The notes below the pieces were generated by a model that was not told the DNA's origin, did no database searches, and saw only the letters and a program-made list of their open reading frames with translations. DNA of 64,000 bases. It comes from Verrucomicrobiaceae bacterium (GTDB lineage: Bacteria > Verrucomicrobiota > Verrucomicrobiia > Verrucomicrobiales > Akkermansiaceae). Shown here piece after piece: positions 42,153 through 50,977 of this stretch. The translations under genes and the position numbers were made by a program. The stretch spans positions 23,622 through 87,621 of the forward strand of contig JAIXQS010000038.1 in NCBI GenBank assembly GCA_027485615.1, written 5' to 3'. The stretch's first letter is position 1; every line of letters starts with the position of its first letter.

Positions 42153-43655
42153 ATGGACAACGTGGACGAAGAAGTAGGCGAAGAGGAAAACAGGTTCGGC
42201 GATTATATACCGCAGCAGTGCATTGCGGAAACCGAGACGACCAGGACATGGCTGGCCAAGCAGGCCTCCGTGGGGCGCATGGTGCTCGTGGAGGAACTGA
42301 AAGAAGGCTTGGAAAGCGAGGAGTTTATCGCGGATGTGCGCGCCAAGGCCGGGGTGGAGCATCCGCTGGTCGGCTCGATCTATGAGGCCACGATGGAAAA
42401 CGGGCTCTGCCATTATGCGCATGAGCTGCTTCCCGGAGAAACCCTCGCCGACCGTGCTAGGCATGGTGAAAAGATCAAGGCGCAGCGTCTCGTCCACATC
42501 CTCCGGCGGGTGGCTGAGGCGAACATTTATTACGAATCCCACGGCAACGCCACTGCACCGCTGGGACTGGATGCCATCCACGTGGACATGCACGGTGTGA
42601 TCCGCCTAAAGAACCTGGTCGTCGCCGGCGACCGTGTGCCGGATCACTCGCTGCGCGATGTTCCCAGGCTGGGCGAGGCGCTGGAACTGAACCTCGACCA
42701 GCATCATCCGGGCGCGACACGCTTCCTGACACTGCTCTCGTGGATGCGTGGCGAAAATGTTCCGCGGCCTTTGAAATGGACGCAGATCCGTGATTACTGC
42801 GAACAGATCGAGCAGCAGCTGGCAACCCCCTCCCAGGTCGAGGCTCCGCCAACCGCCGCGATCCGTCCCGAGAAAAAGAGCGGCTTCGTATGGGTGGTCG
42901 CCATCCTTTTCGTGGCCGTCATTGCAGTCGTGTTGCTTTTCCTGCCGAATCAGAAAAAACAGCGGCCCTCCGAGGCTCCGATGCCCGGCTGGGTTGAAAT
43001 CGCGGCAGGAAGGCATGATACGCCGGACGGAGTGCGGGTGAATGTGCCGAATTTCACCATCGCCGCCTGCGAGGTGACGATCGGCGATTATGCGGGCTTT
43101 CTGGAAACCCTGGACATCCTCGCCAAAGACGGAAGCCAAGCGGCCTTCGATCACCCCGAGCAGCCGAAAAACAAGGTCGGCCATGTGCCTGACGATTGGG
43201 TAAATCTCCTGAGCGCCGCAACAGAGGGCGGTGTATGGGGCGAGCGCGAAATCAATATCCACTCACCGGTGGTCGGCATCGATTGGTGGGATGCTTTCGC
43301 CTACGCGAAATGGAAGAAGTCCTCCCTACCGTCCCAGGAACACTGGCTCGGTGCCTTGATGACCGGCGCGAAGGTTCCTTCGCAAATCCCCGTGAGCGAC
43401 CTCCAGCCGGTCAACGAGGAAACGGAAGACCGCACCACGAACGGCCTGCTGGGCATGGCCGGATCCGTTTCCGAATGGACGGGCGAGCCGCGCCCCAGCC
43501 CGTCGAATCCGCTTGGCGAACCGCTGTGGGTGATCATCGGCGGCTCCTACCTGAACCCCGGCAAGGGCGCGCTCAGCCGGGAGTGGATCGCCGACCGCAT
43601 GACCCGCCGCCCGGATCTAGGGTTCCGTATCTGCAAGGATGCCGGGAAAAATTAG
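42153..43655 (+). CDS. Pseudokinase - transmembrane - FGE/SUMF1-like domain protein
   Basis: In this 500-residue product, residues ~15-215 resemble a protein-kinase fold (VGRMVLVEELKEGLESEEFI, HYAHELLPGETLADRARHGE). The catalytic HRD and DFG motifs are absent; the region reads AIHVDMHGVIRLKNLVV instead, so it should be a pseudokinase. One membrane helix follows (FVWVVAILFVAVIAVVLLFL). The external domain (~275-500) is of the formylglycine-generating-enzyme type (PNFTIAACEVTIGDYAGFL, GMAGSVSEWTG, IIGGSYLN, DLGFRIC). The two Cys of catalytic FGEs after GGSY are missing, so sulfatase activation is unlikely. It converges on the MFS-acyltransferase gene with a 4-bp overlap. Confidence 0.8.
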   Translation: MDNVDEEVGEEENRFGDYIPQQCIAETETTRTWLAKQASVGRMVLVEELKEGLESEEFIADVRAKAGVEHPLVGSIYEATMENGLCHYAHELLPGETLADRARHGEKIKAQRLVHILRRVAEANIYYESHGNATAPLGLDAIHVDMHGVIRLKNLVVAGDRVPDHSLRDVPRLGEALELNLDQHHPGATRFLTLLSWMRGENVPRPLKWTQIRDYCEQIEQQLATPSQVEAPPTAAIRPEKKSGFVWVVAILFVAVIAVVLLFLPNQKKQRPSEAPMPGWVEIAAGRHDTPDGVRVNVPNFTIAACEVTIGDYAGFLETLDILAKDGSQAAFDHPEQPKNKVGHVPDDWVNLLSAATEGGVWGEREINIHSPVVGIDWWDAFAYAKWKKSSLPSQEHWLGALMTGAKVPSQIPVSDLQPVNEETEDRTTNGLLGMAGSVSEWTGEPRPSPSNPLGEPLWVIIGGSYLNPGKGALSREWIADRMTRRPDLGFRICKDAGKN

Positions 43656-46060
43656 GTTCGCATGAGGAAACACTCGCCGTCGAGCTTCGCGCCCCCGGGA
43701 AGCGCGTGTCCGCCGGGGAAAAGTTTTCCGCCTTCGATGTGCCAGCCGGGGAGAAGCTTGCCCCATGAGTTCGGCTTGTGGCCGGATTGGAGTTCGCTGC
43801 GCGCATCCGGCATCGGCGGATCAGGCAGGGACATGGCGACGACCAACCCGTCCACCGCGAGGCATGGCAAATGGATCACGCCTTCCTTCACGAAAGGAAC
43901 CGGCGAGTTGGCTCCGAAATCATAAAACCGGATCGATTCGCTGGAGTGTTCCGGAACCATGATGCACCTGCGCAGATTTTCCCCGCCAATCCATGCCTTG
44001 CCCGCACCAGGGTCAAAGTCCCGCAAGACAAACAATTTCCCCTTTGTCTGGCGCGCGAATTCCCTGAGCACTTCAAGCACGCCCTCCGGCACATCCCCTT
44101 CCATCACATGCAGCGTCCCTCCGCGCGGAAGTGCGTCGAGCTGGGTGAGCTGGTGGCTGTTGAGCTTCGCGGGCTTGGTGTTTTGCGGAAACCTCGCGGC
44201 CACCGCCTCGGAAGAGGCTTTCAGCAAGGCATCACGCACGATAACCCGATCCGGCTTTCCGGTGATTTCCTCGCCAACCGCGATGGACAATCCGTATGGC
44301 ACGCTGTGCGGGATTTTCCGGAAAAACCGACCGCGCTCGAAGGAGAAAACGGAACCCCATGAGCCATCGACCCAAACCGGCACAATCGGACACTTGGCTT
44401 TTCGCGCGATCAGCTCGAAGCCGCGTTCCAGCTCGCAAAGGCCGCCGGTGCGGGTGAGCTGGCCTTCAGGGAAAAGCACGACGACGTGCCCGCTTTCCAG
44501 CGCCTTGATGGTGTTGCGGATCGCCTCAAGCGGCTGGTCGCGGCGGATCGGCACCGCGTCGAACAGTTTCACGGAAAAGCGGATCACCTTGCTGGCCATG
44601 AAGGTGTCGTCCATGACGAAGCGCAAAGGCCGGTCGCTCGCGGCGGAGAGGAAGAACGCGTCGGCGAAGGTGACGTGGTTCGGCAGCAGCAGCGCGCCGC
44701 CGGTTTTCGGGATGCGGTCGGCGCCGGAAAGCTTGATCCGGTAGAGCGTTTTCACCGCCGCTAGGCACACCAACCGGATGAAATCTGCGGGCAGGATGCG
44801 GAGGATATACCAACTCATTACACCGCAGGAAATCCCGATCACGAGCATCTGCATCTTGAAGCCCTCCAGCGCGGTGAACCCCATCCATAACGCCAGAAGA
44901 TGCAGTCCCTCGATCAGTGCCACCGCGATGATGCCGGCGAAACAGTCCTGGAGGTTCACTGCGGATTGCAGCTCGCCGCGCTTGCCCGCCGGGTAGCGAT
45001 CCTGCATCCAGGCATTGAGCGGAGCGAGAAACAGCGCCGCGAAAAATGCCACTAACCCAAGGCCTATGAGAAACGGCCAGCCCGGTGGCGGCAGGAACGC
45101 CAGCGTCAGCGCGCACACCGTCATCGCAATCCCTGAGAGCGGCACCCAGCCCAGCTCGATGCGTTTCCGCAACAGAAAGGATGCGAACCCGAACCCCACC
45201 GCCATCCCCAGCGAGGCGGACGCCATGAACATCGAGGACATCGTTCCGAAACCCTGGCCGCCATGGGTTAGCGAACTCGCCACCTTCACCGACCACAGGT
45301 TGATGAAAGCCGCGAAACCCCAGAAATACGCCACACCGAAGGAAGCCCGCCGCAGCCCGAGATCCCGCCAAAGCTCGCCCACATCCGTGAAGTGGCTGAA
45401 GAGCAGTTTCACGGAAAGTTTCCCGCTGCCCTGTGCCGGGACCTTCGGAATCGAGAGCGCCATCGCCACCGCCGGCACCGAAAAACACGCCAGCAGCACA
45501 AGCGGAAAGAGCGCCGCGTCCCAAGCCTTTTCCGGCACCGAGCCAAGAGAGGCATAGCGCTTGTCATACCACCAACCCGCTACGATCTGCCCGGCAAGGA
45601 TCGCCAGCATCGCCGTCATCTGCTGCACCCCCGACGCGAAGCCGAGGTGCTTCGATCCAACCAACTCCTTGTTGATTCCGAACTTCGCCGGGCTGAAAAA
45701 CGCCGATTGCGCCGCCAGCAAAAAGAATCCGACCAGCGCCAGCGGCATGTTGCGGGAAAGCACCGCCGCACAGATCAGCGCAAGGATCGCCACCTGCGCG
45801 ATCGCCGCGCCGAGGATCACACTGCGTTTGGAAAAACGGTCGCTCATCCACCCCGCCAGCGGCGCGAAGAGCACGAAAGGCAGCGCGATCATGATCCCCG
45901 CCGCCGACTCCACCGCGTAGCCCACCGCCCCGCCCAGCGGAACCAATATGAACTGCGCCGCCTTGTCGTTGAAGGCGTTCTGCGTCTGCTGGACGATCAT
46001 GCTCCAGTAGCCGAGCCACTGCCGTTTCGTCGGCTCGCCTTCGGGTTCAGGAGCGTTCAT
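43652..46060 (-). CDS. Fused MFS (LplT-like) transporter and PlsC-type lysophospholipid acyltransferase
   Basis: The 802-residue protein has an MFS bundle in residues ~15-420 (FNDKAAQFILVPLGGAVGYA, APLAGWMSDRFSKRSVI), similar to the lysophospholipid flippase LplT. Residues ~435-630 are an acyltransferase domain with the NHx4D motif (LPNHVTFADAFF) and FPEGQLTRTG. In Aas systems an acyl-ACP synthetase domain usually follows. Here the last ~160 residues are shorter and of unclear type, so that domain is missing or reduced. The protein probably imports and re-acylates lysophospholipids at the inner membrane. It is upstream-adjacent to cysE. Confidence 0.87.
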   Translation of the reverse strand: MNAPEPEGEPTKRQWLGYWSMIVQQTQNAFNDKAAQFILVPLGGAVGYAVESAAGIMIALPFVLFAPLAGWMSDRFSKRSVILGAAIAQVAILALICAAVLSRNMPLALVGFFLLAAQSAFFSPAKFGINKELVGSKHLGFASGVQQMTAMLAILAGQIVAGWWYDKRYASLGSVPEKAWDAALFPLVLLACFSVPAVAMALSIPKVPAQGSGKLSVKLLFSHFTDVGELWRDLGLRRASFGVAYFWGFAAFINLWSVKVASSLTHGGQGFGTMSSMFMASASLGMAVGFGFASFLLRKRIELGWVPLSGIAMTVCALTLAFLPPPGWPFLIGLGLVAFFAALFLAPLNAWMQDRYPAGKRGELQSAVNLQDCFAGIIAVALIEGLHLLALWMGFTALEGFKMQMLVIGISCGVMSWYILRILPADFIRLVCLAAVKTLYRIKLSGADRIPKTGGALLLPNHVTFADAFFLSAASDRPLRFVMDDTFMASKVIRFSVKLFDAVPIRRDQPLEAIRNTIKALESGHVVVLFPEGQLTRTGGLCELERGFELIARKAKCPIVPVWVDGSWGSVFSFERGRFFRKIPHSVPYGLSIAVGEEITGKPDRVIVRDALLKASSEAVAARFPQNTKPAKLNSHQLTQLDALPRGGTLHVMEGDVPEGVLEVLREFARQTKGKLFVLRDFDPGAGKAWIGGENLRRCIMVPEHSSESIRFYDFGANSPVPFVKEGVIHLPCLAVDGLVVAMSLPDPPMPDARSELQSGHKPNSWGKLLPGWHIEGGKLFPGGHALPGGAKLDGECFLMRT

Positions 46061-46066
46061 CGGGGA

Positions 46067-46924
46067 TTAAATGTTCGCCCCGCGGCAATCGAGCCGCTGG
46101 TTCATTTCAAGCGCCGGGTTCTGCTCCTTCGCCTCGCCGACGACCACCGCCGGCACGCCCGCCACCGTCGTGTGCGGCGGGACGTCGTTGAGCACCACGC
46201 TGCCCGCGCCTACCTTCGCGTGCGTCCCGATCTCCACCCTACCCAAGATTTTCGCGCCCGCGCCGATCAGCACGCCGGAGCGGATGATCGGATGGCGGTC
46301 CCCACCATCTTTCCCCGTGCCGCCCAGCGTCACCTCGTGCAGGATGGAGACATCGTCCTCGATGATCGCCGTCTCACCGACGACAAACGAAGTCGCATGG
46401 TCGAGCAGGATGCCGCAACCGATCCGCGCCGCCGGATGGATGTCCGTGGAGAAAACTTCCGATGAAATGCTCTGGAGATAGAGCGCCAGCCAGCGCCGCC
46501 CGTCGCGCCACAGCCTGTGGCTGATCCGATAGGTGCCCAGCGCCATGAAGCCCTTGAAAAACAGCAGAGGCTCCAGCGGCGAGAAGCAAGCGGGATCCCG
46601 CTCGAACATCGCCAGCAGATCCCGCCCGCAGGCGTGCGCGATGCGCTCGTCGCCGGAAAGGATCTCCACGAAAAGCGGTTCCAGCATTGCGCGCGGCATG
46701 TCCTCCCGGGCCAGACGCCGCCCGAGCCTGGCCGCCAGCGCCTCGGCGAAACTTCCCCGGGAAAGAACCACATCATCCACCAGATGCCGCAGTTCCGGCT
46801 CTTCCGTGCAAAGCCGTTCCGCCTCGGAGCGCAGCTTCACCCACAGGTTTTCCAAATTCGCGGCTTCCCCACGGCAAAGCTTTGTCCCACCTTTTGCCAC
46901 CGTTGTTTGTTCCGTCTCGCTCAT
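46067..46924 (-). CDS. cysE: Serine O-acetyltransferase
   Basis: The 285-residue protein has the CysE N-terminal helical domain (EILSGDERIAHACGRDLLAM) and a left-handed beta-helix of hexapeptide repeats (STDIHPAARIGCGILLDHAT, HEVTLGGTGKDGGDRHPII). Catalytic His/Asp residues lie in LLDHAT and its surroundings. It makes O-acetylserine, the substrate for cysteine synthesis. Its ATG (46922-46924) shares two bases with the ATG of the divergent Rrf2-type gene, so each promoter must lie inside the other gene unless a later start is used. Confidence 0.95.
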   Translation of the reverse strand: MSETEQTTVAKGGTKLCRGEAANLENLWVKLRSEAERLCTEEPELRHLVDDVVLSRGSFAEALAARLGRRLAREDMPRAMLEPLFVEILSGDERIAHACGRDLLAMFERDPACFSPLEPLLFFKGFMALGTYRISHRLWRDGRRWLALYLQSISSEVFSTDIHPAARIGCGILLDHATSFVVGETAIIEDDVSILHEVTLGGTGKDGGDRHPIIRSGVLIGAGAKILGRVEIGTHAKVGAGSVVLNDVPPHTTVAGVPAVVVGEAKEQNPALEMNQRLDCRGANI

Positions 46925-47336
46925 GAAAATTTCCCAGAAGTTGGAATACGCCTGCCGCGCCTTGGCGCAGCTCGCAAAGGCCTATGACGGCAAGACTCTT
47001 ACCCGCCTCGACGAACTTGCGCAACGGGAAGCTGTCTCCGCCAACTTTTTGGTGCAGATCCTCAACGATCTTCGCCGCGCCGGGATCATCGACTCCCGCC
47101 GCGGCGCCCACGGCGGATACGTCCTCTCCCGCCCCGCCGACCGCATCACCCTCCGCCAGATCGTCGATGCCGTGGAGCCCTCCCAGCTCCACAACACCGC
47201 CCTTACCGAAGGCGAATCCGGCCCCGCCGTCCGCCGCGCCTGGGAAACCGTCTCCTCCAAGCTCGCCGCCGATCTCGACCACATCACCCTCGGCTCCATG
47301 ACCAACCCGCCCTCGGATCCGATGTTTTATATCTAA
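46923..47336 (+). CDS. Rrf2-family transcriptional regulator (CymR/IscR-like, lacking Fe-S cysteines)
   Basis: From the ATG at 46923 (MKISQKLEYACRALAQLAKA) the product has 137 residues with an Rrf2 winged helix: QREAVSANFLVQILNDLRRA is the recognition region and IIDSRRGAHGGYVLSRPADR the wing. The only Cys is Cys10; the three-Cys cluster of IscR is missing, which points to the CymR type. CymR represses cysteine metabolism genes in Firmicutes with O-acetylserine signalling through CysK. The head-to-head position with cysE makes control of cysteine synthesis the best guess (inference). Confidence 0.85.
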   Translation: MKISQKLEYACRALAQLAKAYDGKTLTRLDELAQREAVSANFLVQILNDLRRAGIIDSRRGAHGGYVLSRPADRITLRQIVDAVEPSQLHNTALTEGESGPAVRRAWETVSSKLAADLDHITLGSMTNPPSDPMFYI

Positions 47337-47404
47337 ACGCCAAAGCATCAAGGAAAGGGTGAAACCTTCAGCGGCGGCAATGACCTCATTGAAAGGTGCC
47401 GGTA

Positions 47405-47439
47405 GGGTCATGGGAGGGTGAGAATGACCCCTCCGGAGG
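47405..47439. promoter_or_regulatory. Inverted repeat and adjoining palindrome between Rrf2 gene and RND gene
   Basis: GGGTCAT (47405-47411) and ATGACCC (47424-47430) form a 7-bp dyad over 12 nt. The perfect 10-bp palindrome CCTCCGGAGG (47430-47439) follows directly. There is no T run. The site lies 69 bp after the regulator gene and 142 bp before the RND gene, so it could be an operator of the pump. Confidence 0.35.
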
Positions 47440-47580
47440 TTGGGAATGAGACATATTGGCGCATTTCCACCCGAAAATCCCCATTCCGGTGCTTTGGGCA
47501 GGGCGTGGCATGGCGAGCTTACCGGGAGGAAACACCGTGGTTGTGATCCGTGGTTCCGCCCCTAGACTGCTGCCCGCCCC

Positions 47581-50500
47581 ATGATCCGCTGGTTCGCCAA
47601 AAACGACATCGCCGCCAACATCCTGCTCTTCGGGATTTTGGCGTGGGGGCTCTGGTCGGCGTTCGAAAAGGTGGCGCTGGAGGTGCAGCCGGCCTTCGAG
47701 ATGAACGAGGTCCACATCGATGTGGTTTACCGGGGCGGCAGCCCGGCGGATGTGGAGAAAGCGGTGGTGCTGCCGATCGAGGCGGCTCTGGAAGGACTGC
47801 CGGGGGTGGAGTCCATCGAATCCACCGCCGACGACGGCTACGGCCTGGTGGTGGTCAACGCCACCTCCAAGCGGAACCTCAAGGAACTGGAGGAGGAGAT
47901 AAAAACGCGGGTGAACCGGATCAGTTCCTTTCCCGACGAGATCGAGCCGCCGGAGGTTTCCATCCCGGACAGCGCGCAGTGGTTCGATGTGATCAAGGTG
48001 GCGGTGTGCGGAGAGATGAGCGAAACGGATCTGCTGCGCGCGGCGCGGACGGTGCGCGACGACCTGATCGCGATGAACGGCATTTCCCAAGCGAACGTGC
48101 TGGGCAACTCGCCGCCGGAGATCGCCATCGAGGCGGATCCGCGCCGCCTGCGTGACTTCGGGCTGACCTTCGCGGATCTCAGCGAGGCGATCCGGCGCTC
48201 GTCCATGGACTTGCCCGCCGGTCGTATCCAAACGGACGAGGGGGCGCTGACGATCCGATCAAAGGGGCAGGCCTACGACCGCGCGGATTTCGAAAAAATC
48301 GTCATCATCAACCAAAACGGCTCCGAGGTGACGGTCGGCAACGTGGCGAAGGTTTCCGACGGCTTCGAAGAGAACCGGAAGATCCTGCGTTTCAACGGCA
48401 AGCCCTGCCTGCTGGTCGAGGCGCTGCGCCTCGGCGATGAGAACGCGCTGGATATTGCCGACAAGGTGAAGGGCTACGCGGCCACCGCGAGCGGGCGTTT
48501 CCCGGAGGGTGTCACGGTCCACGTCTGGGACGATTCCTCGGTGGAGTTGGAGGGGAGCCTAGGGAACCTGCTCAGCTCCATCCTGCAGGGCGGGCTGCTC
48601 GTCATCATTATCCTCGGGCTTTTCCTGCGTCCCACTGTGGCATTCTGGGTGGTGCTCGGCATCCCGGTTTCTTTCGCGGGCTGTTACATCGTGATGCCCT
48701 ACCTCGACATCACCACGAATGTGATGTCGATCTTCGGGTTCATCATCGTCCTCGGGATCGTGGTCGATGATGCGATCATCACCGCCGAAAATGTGTTCAC
48801 CAAACTCAAGGAGGGCATGGATCCGCTGGATGCCGTCACGGCCGGAACCGCCGAGGTCGCCACTCCGGTCACTTTCGGAGCTCTGACCACGATGGTCGCC
48901 TTCCTGCCGATGCTTTTTTACGACGGGTTCTACGGCTCCATGATGAAACAGGTGCCGCTCATCGTGGCCGCCACGCTCCTTTTCTCCCTGCTGGAAACCA
49001 AGCTATCCCTGCCGAGCCACCTGAAATACATCAAGGTGCACCGCAAGAACCTCAACGCCTTCGAGCGTTTCCAGAAAAAGATCGCCGACAGCCTGGAGGT
49101 TTTCGTGGTGAAATGCTACGAGCCGACGCTGCGCCTCGCCGCAAAGCACCGCTACGTCACGCTCTCGCTCTTTTTCGCTGCGGGGCTCGCCTCGATCGGC
49201 TATTTCATGTCGGGGCGGATGGGCTTCGTGAACATGCCGTCCATCGACCGCAACCGCATCTTCGCGGTGATCCAGATGCCGCGCGACAGCCAGACCGGGG
49301 AGACGGCGGTGAGAACGGATTATGTCGCCTCGGTCCTGCCTCAGCTGAAAAAGGAGTTCACCGATCCCAAGACCGGCGAGTCGCTGATCACCAATGTCCT
49401 CACCAGCGCCGGCGGCTTTCCGCACCGCAACGGGGTCGATGCCCGCACGGGCTTCGTGATGGTCGGCATCCTGGATCCGAAAGACCGATCCGAACCGGGG
49501 CCGAAGAACTCGGAGATCGCCGCACGGTGGACGGAGCTCGTCGGCGAGATGCCGGATGTGCAGGATTTTTTCGTCTCCGGGGACCGCGGCAACCGCTTCG
49601 GCTCGGACAATGCGGAAGAATCCCTCAGCGTGGAGATCCGCGGAAAGGACTCGGAAGCGAAGGATCAGGTGGTTCGCAAAGTGGAGGAACTGCTGGAGTC
49701 CTACGAAGGGATCGCGAGCGCCTACAGCGATTCCGGCTCCACGGCGGACGAGCTTCTCATCACGATACGCCCCGAGGGCGAGGCGCTCGGCCTTACCCAG
49801 CTTGAGCTATCGCGGCAGGTGCGCGGCGCGTTCTTCGGGGAGCAGGCGCAACGCGTCCAGCGGGACAGGGACGACATCCGCGTGATGATCCGCATGCCGC
49901 TCGCGGAGCGCGAATCGCTCTCCACGCTCGACCAGCTCCGCATCCGCACGCCCTCCGGCGGCGAGGCGCCTTTCCCCACCGTCGCGAACGCGAACTTCGT
50001 GAAAGGCCGCTCCAGCATCGAGCGCATCGACGGCGCACAGGTCACCACCGTCACCGCCACGCCGGCGGATGAGAACGTCGATGTCGTCGCCATCTCCCGC
50101 ACGCTCGCGCCGGAGCTCGACAAGCTGTTGAGCACCCACCAGGAGCTTTCCTGGCGCTATGCGGGATATGTCTCGGACCATGAGGAAACGAAAAAACGCT
50201 CGATCTACGGTGGCATCGCACTTTTCCTCGCTCTCTACGCGCTGCTGGCCATACCTTTCCGCTCCGTTTACCAACCGTTTTTCGTGATGCTTGCCGTGCC
50301 CTTTGGCGTGATCGGCGCCCTGTTCGGCCACATCATTCTCGATATCACGCCCTCGTATCTCTCCATCTTCGGCATCCTCTCGCTGGCCGGCGTGGCGGTG
50401 AACGATTCCCTCGTGATCGTGGATTTCATCAACCAGAAAGTCCGCGCCGGGGTGGGGGTGTGGGAGGCCGTCATCCAATCCGGCGTACGGCGTTTCCGTC

Positions 50501-50757
50501 CGATTTTCCTCACCTCCACAACCACGGTAGTCGGGTTGTTGCCGCTCATCTTTGATCGCTCCCTGCAGTCCCAATTTTTGATCCCCATGGCCGTCTCGAT
50601 CGCCTTCGGCATCCTTTTCGCCACCGCGATCACGCTCATCCTCATCCCCTGCGCCTACTTAGCCGCCGAGGAAATCCGAGGCCACCTGGGCAAGGCATGG
50701 ATCTGGTGGCGGCACCCCTCCGGGAAACCCGTGGCGGAGGCGGAAAGCGCGGGGTGA
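47581..50757 (+). CDS. RND-family efflux pump permease
   Basis: The 1058-residue inner-membrane protein starts MIRWFAKNDIAANILLFGIL and has the 12-helix RND plan. Two large periplasmic domains each follow the first helix of a half (around residues 40-330 and 560-880). The proton-relay Asp pair is in IVLGIVVDDAIITAENV (about residues 398-399). The subfamily looks like the AcrB/MexB-like hydrophobe or unknown-substrate group. No membrane-fusion or outer-membrane partner gene lies next to it. The start is well supported; the region upstream holds a dyad that may regulate it. Confidence 0.93.
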   Translation: MIRWFAKNDIAANILLFGILAWGLWSAFEKVALEVQPAFEMNEVHIDVVYRGGSPADVEKAVVLPIEAALEGLPGVESIESTADDGYGLVVVNATSKRNLKELEEEIKTRVNRISSFPDEIEPPEVSIPDSAQWFDVIKVAVCGEMSETDLLRAARTVRDDLIAMNGISQANVLGNSPPEIAIEADPRRLRDFGLTFADLSEAIRRSSMDLPAGRIQTDEGALTIRSKGQAYDRADFEKIVIINQNGSEVTVGNVAKVSDGFEENRKILRFNGKPCLLVEALRLGDENALDIADKVKGYAATASGRFPEGVTVHVWDDSSVELEGSLGNLLSSILQGGLLVIIILGLFLRPTVAFWVVLGIPVSFAGCYIVMPYLDITTNVMSIFGFIIVLGIVVDDAIITAENVFTKLKEGMDPLDAVTAGTAEVATPVTFGALTTMVAFLPMLFYDGFYGSMMKQVPLIVAATLLFSLLETKLSLPSHLKYIKVHRKNLNAFERFQKKIADSLEVFVVKCYEPTLRLAAKHRYVTLSLFFAAGLASIGYFMSGRMGFVNMPSIDRNRIFAVIQMPRDSQTGETAVRTDYVASVLPQLKKEFTDPKTGESLITNVLTSAGGFPHRNGVDARTGFVMVGILDPKDRSEPGPKNSEIAARWTELVGEMPDVQDFFVSGDRGNRFGSDNAEESLSVEIRGKDSEAKDQVVRKVEELLESYEGIASAYSDSGSTADELLITIRPEGEALGLTQLELSRQVRGAFFGEQAQRVQRDRDDIRVMIRMPLAERESLSTLDQLRIRTPSGGEAPFPTVANANFVKGRSSIERIDGAQVTTVTATPADENVDVVAISRTLAPELDKLLSTHQELSWRYAGYVSDHEETKKRSIYGGIALFLALYALLAIPFRSVYQPFFVMLAVPFGVIGALFGHIILDITPSYLSIFGILSLAGVAVNDSLVIVDFINQKVRAGVGVWEAVIQSGVRRFRPIFLTSTTTVVGLLPLIFDRSLQSQFLIPMAVSIAFGILFATAITLILIPCAYLAAEEIRGHLGKAWIWWRHPSGKPVAEAESAG

Positions 50758-50977
50758 AAGCGATCGCTGGCCTTCAATCGGAATGGCGGAACCGGGAAAC
50801 AGCCCGGCAGGGATCGCCTAGGCGCGAACCTGCAAAAACGGACAGGCCGCCCCCACGCGAAGAAGAACGCGTCGAACGGTCCGCGCCCGAGCGGAGATGA
50901 CGGGACGCCACCTACCTAGCTTGATTGCAGCTCATTTACCTTTTGCCTTTCCGCACGGAATGCGGGATGATCCGGCA

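Noticed and set aside
42153..43655. FGE-like domain as the maturase of the sulfatase at 5654
   Set aside because: Both catalytic cysteines after GGSY are missing and the genes are 36 kb apart.
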